Positions 29,538 to 33,021 of a stretch of 33,021 bases of DNA are shown piece by piece. This DNA comes from a virus. Positions within the stretch are counted from its first letter, which is position 1; each line of letters opens with the position of its first letter. Below the pieces are notes generated by a model, which saw only the letters and a list, made by a program, of their open reading frames with translations, was not told the DNA's origin and made no database searches. The position numbers and the translations under genes were made by a program. The stretch lies in the IMG/VR virus record IMGVR_UViG_3300009502_000135, positions 1 to 33,021 of that record. The stretch is one strand, 5' to 3'.

Positions 29538-29857
29538 ACCACGACACACTTAAACAGTACATAGAAGAACACCAACAAGAGCGCATCGAAAGCCTCAAGC
29601 ACCAATCGCAACTAGCTAAGAAGCCACGCGCTAACGAGCAGCAAGTTGGCGGCGATCACTACAAGAACATGGGCGTTGAGCCTTGGGATGTGGTCGATAC
29701 TTGGCCGTTGTATCAACGCATTGGCTACTATAGAGGCGGTGCGTTGAAGTACATCATGCGCATGGGCGCGAAGGATGAAGCAGCACAAGAAATCGGCAAG
29801 GGTGTGCACTACCTTGAGAAGTTGCTTGAGGTGTTGAAGGAGCAACGTGATGAATGA
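29534..29857 (+). CDS. DUF3310 family protein
   Basis: 107 aa from the ATGA-overlapping start; an ATG 18 bases earlier also exists. The conserved core is GGDHYKNMGVEPWDV, then GALKYIMRMGAKD and KGVHYLEKLL, which define DUF3310. Many phages encode it, sometimes labelled nucleotide kinase without firm proof. It sits close to replication genes; a role in nucleotide metabolism is plausible only. Confidence 0.8.
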   Translation: MNHDTLKQYIEEHQQERIESLKHQSQLAKKPRANEQQVGGDHYKNMGVEPWDVVDTWPLYQRIGYYRGGALKYIMRMGAKDEAAQEIGKGVHYLEKLLEVLKEQRDE

Positions 29858-30053
29858 TGAAGACCTGCGCGACTTGTTTGCGGGGCTGTATATGCAAGGG
29901 TATACAGCAAGAATTGCTAGTTCGTACGCCAACACAGCTAGAGAGGCGTATTTAATGGCTGACGCAATGATCGAAGCGAAGTACGCCGACAACGTACCCG
30001 AGGTGGGTATTGCAGCAGTTAAAAAACCACGTAAAACTAAGGAACAACTATGA
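29850..30053 (+). CDS. Small protein, unknown
   Basis: 67 aa from ATG at 29850, seven bases after AAGGAG; a GTG three bases earlier could also serve. LFAGLYMQGYTARIASSYAN...AYLMADAMIEA is a recurring phage pattern, probably helical, role unknown. Basic end (KKPRKTKEQ). Overlaps DUF3310 by eight bases. Confidence 0.6.
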   Translation: MNDEDLRDLFAGLYMQGYTARIASSYANTAREAYLMADAMIEAKYADNVPEVGIAAVKKPRKTKEQL

Positions 30054-30199
30054 TCTACAGAACACTCACGGACAAAGAACTCATCCACGCCGCTGACAAC
30101 GAGCCGCCCTCAAAAGAGTTGCAACAAGAACTGGCTAACCGCCTGTGGGATGCGCTCTATAAAATGCGTCAAGGAGAAGCACGTGGCCTTAACGCCTGA
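30050..30199 (+). CDS. Small protein, unknown
   Basis: 49 aa (MIYRTLTDKELIHAADNEPP start, LTDKELIHAA...LWDAL helices). ATGA overlap with the previous gene and TAAGGAACAACT upstream. It contains the ribosome site of the nuclease that follows. TDxEL-type starts are common in small phage proteins beside recombination genes; no role is known. Confidence 0.55.
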   Translation: MIYRTLTDKELIHAADNEPPSKELQQELANRLWDALYKMRQGEARGLNA

Positions 30200-30467
30200 G
30201 GGTAAGGTTAAGGCGAAGGTCAGGCGCATGCTAGACGCAGCCAGTGTGTACTACTTCATGCCCGCCACAGGTGGGTATGGTCGCTCTGGTGTGCCTGACA
30301 TCGTGGGGTGCTGCGATGGTAAGTTTTTTGCCATCGAGTGCAAGGCTGGCGATAACACAACCACATCCCTGCAAGACATTGAACTGCACAAAATCAACAA
30401 GGCGGGCGGTATCGCCTTAATCATCAACGAGACCAACATCATGGATGTGGAATTTATATGGACATAG
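30183..30467 (+). CDS. VRR-NUC domain nuclease
   Basis: 94 aa from a GTG start six bases after AAGGAG; the ATG at 30150 in the same frame lacks such support. The catalytic set is visible: SGVPDIVGCCDGKFFAIECK (D, then E-x-K), after YFMPATGGYGR. VRR-NUC proteins are PD-(D/E)XK-type nucleases; phage copies cut branched DNA such as Holliday junctions or forks. Directly upstream of DNA polymerase, it likely works in replication or recombination. Confidence 0.85.
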   Translation: MALTPEGKVKAKVRRMLDAASVYYFMPATGGYGRSGVPDIVGCCDGKFFAIECKAGDNTTTSLQDIELHKINKAGGIALIINETNIMDVEFIWT

Positions 30468-32335
30468 TTGTGCTCGATTTTGAAACGTACTACGACCAAC
30501 AGTACAGCCTATCAAAGCTGACTACGGAGGCGTACATCAACGATATTCAGTTTGAACCAATCGGTTTTGCCTACAAGCGCAACGACGAGCCTACCGTGTG
30601 GGTCTCTGGGCACGATGAGGCTGATGTCATTGAGGCACTTGATGCGATTGATTGGGGGCGCACCGCGCTTGTGGCGCACAACGCAGCGTTTGATGCGGGC
30701 ATACTGGCGTTCAGGTACAACATCCACCCTAAGATCATTATGGACACCCAGAGCATGGGGCGTGCGGCTTTGGGTGTGGATGCTAGTGTGTCGCTAGCTA
30801 ACATGTCGCTGGCGTATGGGGTGGGCGCAAAAGGTACCGAGGTCAACGATGCCAAGGGCAAGCACGCCGAGGACTTCACCCCTGCTGAGTTTGCCGCCTA
30901 TGGTAACTACTGCATCAACGATGTAGACCTGACGCACAGCATCTTTCATCTCATGATGGCCGAGGGCTTTCCTAAGCCCGAACTCAAGCTCATCGACATG
31001 ACCATAAGGATGTTTACCCGCCCCCTGCTGGAGCTTGACATCGACATGCTCAACGCACATTTGGTCGAGGTCAAAGAGGCGAAGCGTATGCACCTGATTA
31101 ACACCCTCGCAGCGGTCGGGCGTGACGATCTGGCAGCGGTTGCCCTTGTCGAAGGCACAGACCACGAGCAGGTGCAGAAAGCCCTACGATCCAGTGCGCA
31201 GTTTGCCGCCATGCTAGAGGGGCTAGGGGTGACCGCCCCCACTAAACTAAGCCCCGCCACAGGTAAGTCTACCTTTGCTTTTGCCAAGACCGATGAGGGG
31301 TTTCGCGCCCTGCTGGAGCACGATGACGAGCGGGTGCAGACGGTGTGCGCAGCGCGGCTTGGGCTTAAATCAACCCTAGAGGAGACGCGCACTGAGCGGT
31401 TTATCGGCATGGGCAAGCGCGGCAAACTGGCTATACCCCTGCGTTATGCGGGTGCACGAACATACCGTTGGTCGGGCGCTGACAGCGTGAACTTGCAAAA
31501 CCTGCCACGCAAATCTAAGATCAAGCAAGCCATCCGTGCGCCTGAGGGCTACACCATCGTGGGCGCTGACTTATCCAACATCGAGCTGCGTGTAGGGCTA
31601 TGGCTGGCTGGGCAGATGGATAAACTGCGTGCCTTGGGCGATGGGCGTGACCTGTACAAGGACTTTGCCTCAACCGTGTTCGGTGTGCCCTACGATGAGG
31701 TGACAGACGATCAGCGGTTCATCGGCAAGACCTCGCAACTATCCTTAATTTACGGGGTCGGGGCTAAAAAACTACGCGCGGCGATTAAGTCTGGTTCAAA
31801 GGTGGACATCGGTGAGGCAGAGAGCCAACGTATCGTTGACCTGTACCGACAAGAGTATGCCCATGTAAAGGCCGCATGGGATCATGGCGAGCGTGCGCTT
31901 ACTGCAGTGCAACAAAATAGGCGGATGGCGTATGGTAGGCAGGGGCTTGTACAAATCTTGGGCGAAAAAGGGGTACGGCTACCCTCTGAGTTAATTCTGC
32001 GCTATCCAAAACTATGCCGTGTGACCAAGGATGGCAAGACCAATTGGGCGTACACCACGCGCAAGGGGCAGGAGTTTATCTACGGGGCTAAGTTCTTTCA
32101 GGGTGTGGTGCAATCGCTCGCGCGTTGTGTCATCGGTGAGAGCATGATCCGCATTGATAAGCGTTACCCCACACTGCTCACCATTCACGATGCGGATTAC
32201 ATCCTTGCGCTTGACAAAGATGTTGAGGCAGCAAAAGCCTTTGTGTATACTGAGATGTGCAAAGCACCGAAGTGGATGCCAGATATACCCTTAAACGCCT
32301 CAGTTAAATTTGGCAAAACCCTAGCGGATTGTTGA
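30458..32335 (+). CDS. polA: DNA polymerase I (family A) with 3'-5' exonuclease domain
   Basis: 625 aa. The exonuclease domain (1-170) keeps D7/E9 (LDFETY), D79 (HNAAFDAGIL) and D155 (YCINDVDLT). In the polymerase domain motif A is DLSNIELR (371-378), motif B is R420FIGK424 to Y432G433, and motif C is H577-D578 (TIHDADY; the usual HDE has become HDA). The residue equivalent to E. coli Phe762 is Leu428. No 5'-3' exonuclease is fused. It is the replicative polymerase of the phage and overlaps the VRR-NUC gene by ten bases. Confidence 0.95.
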   Translation: MDIVVLDFETYYDQQYSLSKLTTEAYINDIQFEPIGFAYKRNDEPTVWVSGHDEADVIEALDAIDWGRTALVAHNAAFDAGILAFRYNIHPKIIMDTQSMGRAALGVDASVSLANMSLAYGVGAKGTEVNDAKGKHAEDFTPAEFAAYGNYCINDVDLTHSIFHLMMAEGFPKPELKLIDMTIRMFTRPLLELDIDMLNAHLVEVKEAKRMHLINTLAAVGRDDLAAVALVEGTDHEQVQKALRSSAQFAAMLEGLGVTAPTKLSPATGKSTFAFAKTDEGFRALLEHDDERVQTVCAARLGLKSTLEETRTERFIGMGKRGKLAIPLRYAGARTYRWSGADSVNLQNLPRKSKIKQAIRAPEGYTIVGADLSNIELRVGLWLAGQMDKLRALGDGRDLYKDFASTVFGVPYDEVTDDQRFIGKTSQLSLIYGVGAKKLRAAIKSGSKVDIGEAESQRIVDLYRQEYAHVKAAWDHGERALTAVQQNRRMAYGRQGLVQILGEKGVRLPSELILRYPKLCRVTKDGKTNWAYTTRKGQEFIYGAKFFQGVVQSLARCVIGESMIRIDKRYPTLLTIHDADYILALDKDVEAAKAFVYTEMCKAPKWMPDIPLNASVKFGKTLADC

Positions 32336-32336
32336 T

Positions 32337-33014
32337 ATGGACAAAGCAGTAACATGGTCGTATTCTGCACTTAAAACTTTTCAGTCTTGTCCTAAAAAAT
32401 ACTACCACCTGAAAGTTGTTAAAGATGTAAAAGAATCACCCTCGCAGATCATGCTGTATGGTATCGCAGCGCATAAAGCGGCTGAGTTGTACATTAAAGA
32501 AGGCAAGCCGCTGTCAACGCAGTATAGGTATATGCAAGAGCAACTAGACCGCTTAAAAGCCATTGAGGGTGAGAAGCTGTGCGAGTTGAAGTTTGGTCTG
32601 ACTGCGGCGATGGAGCCAACAGGGTTCTTTGCCAAGGATGTGTGGTTGCGTGGTGCAGTTGATTTGCTGATTATCAACCACGAGAAGGGCACGGCGCGTA
32701 TGATTGATTATAAGTTTGGCAAATCAAAGAACGCCGACAGCAGCCAGTTGCACCTGATGTCCTTAGCTGTGTTCAAGCTCTACCCGCACGTGAAGTCCGT
32801 CAAGGCGGGGTTGTTGTTTTGCCAAGAAGATAAATTAGTACCCACCAAGTACGTAGCAGACGATGCACCGACGATGTGGATGGATTGGTTGCCAGAAGTG
32901 CAGCGCCTTGAGGGTGCGTACACGCACGATGTATGGAACGCCAGCCCATCAGGTTTATGCCGTGGGTGGTGTCCTGTAACAAGTTGCGAACATTATGAAC
33001 CACGGAGAACGTGA
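32337..33014 (+). CDS. PD-(D/E)XK exonuclease, Cas4/RecB-like with iron-sulfur-type Cys
   Basis: 225 aa. SYSALKTFQSCPKKYY is the typical start. H46 in GIAAHKAAE, D109 in GAVDLL, D124 and K126 in MIDYKFGKS, and Q137 form the nuclease site. Four Cys (C18 and C208, C212, C217) are placed like those of Cas4 and AddB, which hold a 4Fe-4S cluster. Such phage enzymes resect DNA ends in recombination. It starts one base after polA. An additional ATPase partner is not visible in the window. Confidence 0.85.
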   Translation: MDKAVTWSYSALKTFQSCPKKYYHLKVVKDVKESPSQIMLYGIAAHKAAELYIKEGKPLSTQYRYMQEQLDRLKAIEGEKLCELKFGLTAAMEPTGFFAKDVWLRGAVDLLIINHEKGTARMIDYKFGKSKNADSSQLHLMSLAVFKLYPHVKSVKAGLLFCQEDKLVPTKYVADDAPTMWMDWLPEVQRLEGAYTHDVWNASPSGLCRGWCPVTSCEHYEPRRT

Positions 33015-33021
33015 TGCCATA
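33014..33021 (+). CDS. Next gene, only first bases visible
   Basis: ATG at 33014 shares its A with the stop of the nuclease gene, and GGAG lies eight bases upstream, as in most junctions of this operon. Only the codons for Met-Pro are in the window, so nothing can be said of the product. Confidence 0.35.

Noticed and set aside
1-33021. tRNA genes, integrase or attachment sites
   Set aside because: I saw no cloverleaf-like segment, tyrosine or serine recombinase, or paired direct repeats suitable as att sites. A tRNA search program would be needed to exclude tRNAs fully.

Overview
The window is part of a tailed double-stranded DNA phage genome (Caudoviricetes), or a prophage or metagenomic contig of one. 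The evidence is a contiguous terminase, portal, co-chaperonin-like, scaffold and capsid block on the minus strand, and a block of very short overlapping genes ending in a family A DNA polymerase on the plus strand. The large P22-type portal and two connector/adaptor-like proteins suggest a short-tailed (podovirus-like) particle, but the tail module runs off the left edge, so this is tentative. The protein families resemble those seen in freshwater phages of Gram-negative bacteria, perhaps Betaproteobacteria. No host gene, tRNA, integrase or attachment site is visible.

Left half (1-17977, all minus strand, read right to left): terminase small subunit candidate, TerL, portal, a 63-aa protein, a GroES-like protein, scaffold candidate, a 149-aa protein, capsid-associated protein and major capsid protein. 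An intrinsic terminator follows the capsid gene, with a possible restart promoter after it. Next come a virion protein with its own terminator, a run of small Lys/His/Met-rich proteins, a connector-like protein, a zinc-ribbon protein, two more basic proteins, an adaptor-like protein, and low-complexity tail/fibre proteins. A free-standing HNH homing endonuclease sits among the last group. The Gly-rich fibre gene at the left carries an apparent -1 frameshift in a G run. One further gene (TTG start) is cut by the edge.

Centre (17978-18624): a divergent control region. It holds a minus-strand late promoter candidate, a 10-G run, a GC-rich block with six exact copies of GGGCGCGT, a 22-bp palindrome with helically phased GAGGAT repeats, and a sigma70-type early promoter.

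Right half (18625-33021, all plus strand): first an Ala/Thr/Lys-rich early protein with its own strong terminator. Then a mostly noncoding 0.8-kb stretch holds repeated TGTTCCAG elements around an AT-rich tract (candidate origin). After it come separate small transcription units, most introduced by the same 22-bp palindrome (seven copies in all) and a near-identical leader with AAAGGAA. These units encode, among others, a 515-aa phage protein with a Cys-rich acidic tail and an M20/M28-like zinc peptidase. From 25836 to the end, about 25 genes overlap or abut one another. They comprise tiny membrane proteins, a tandem duplicate, a Lar-like zinc protein, a DUF3310 protein, a VRR-NUC nuclease, DNA polymerase A (Leu at the position equivalent to E. 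coli Phe762) and a Cas4/RecB-like PD-(D/E)XK nuclease with four Cys placed like an iron-sulfur cluster. The layout suggests early host takeover, then replication on the plus strand, and late packaging and morphogenesis on the minus strand.
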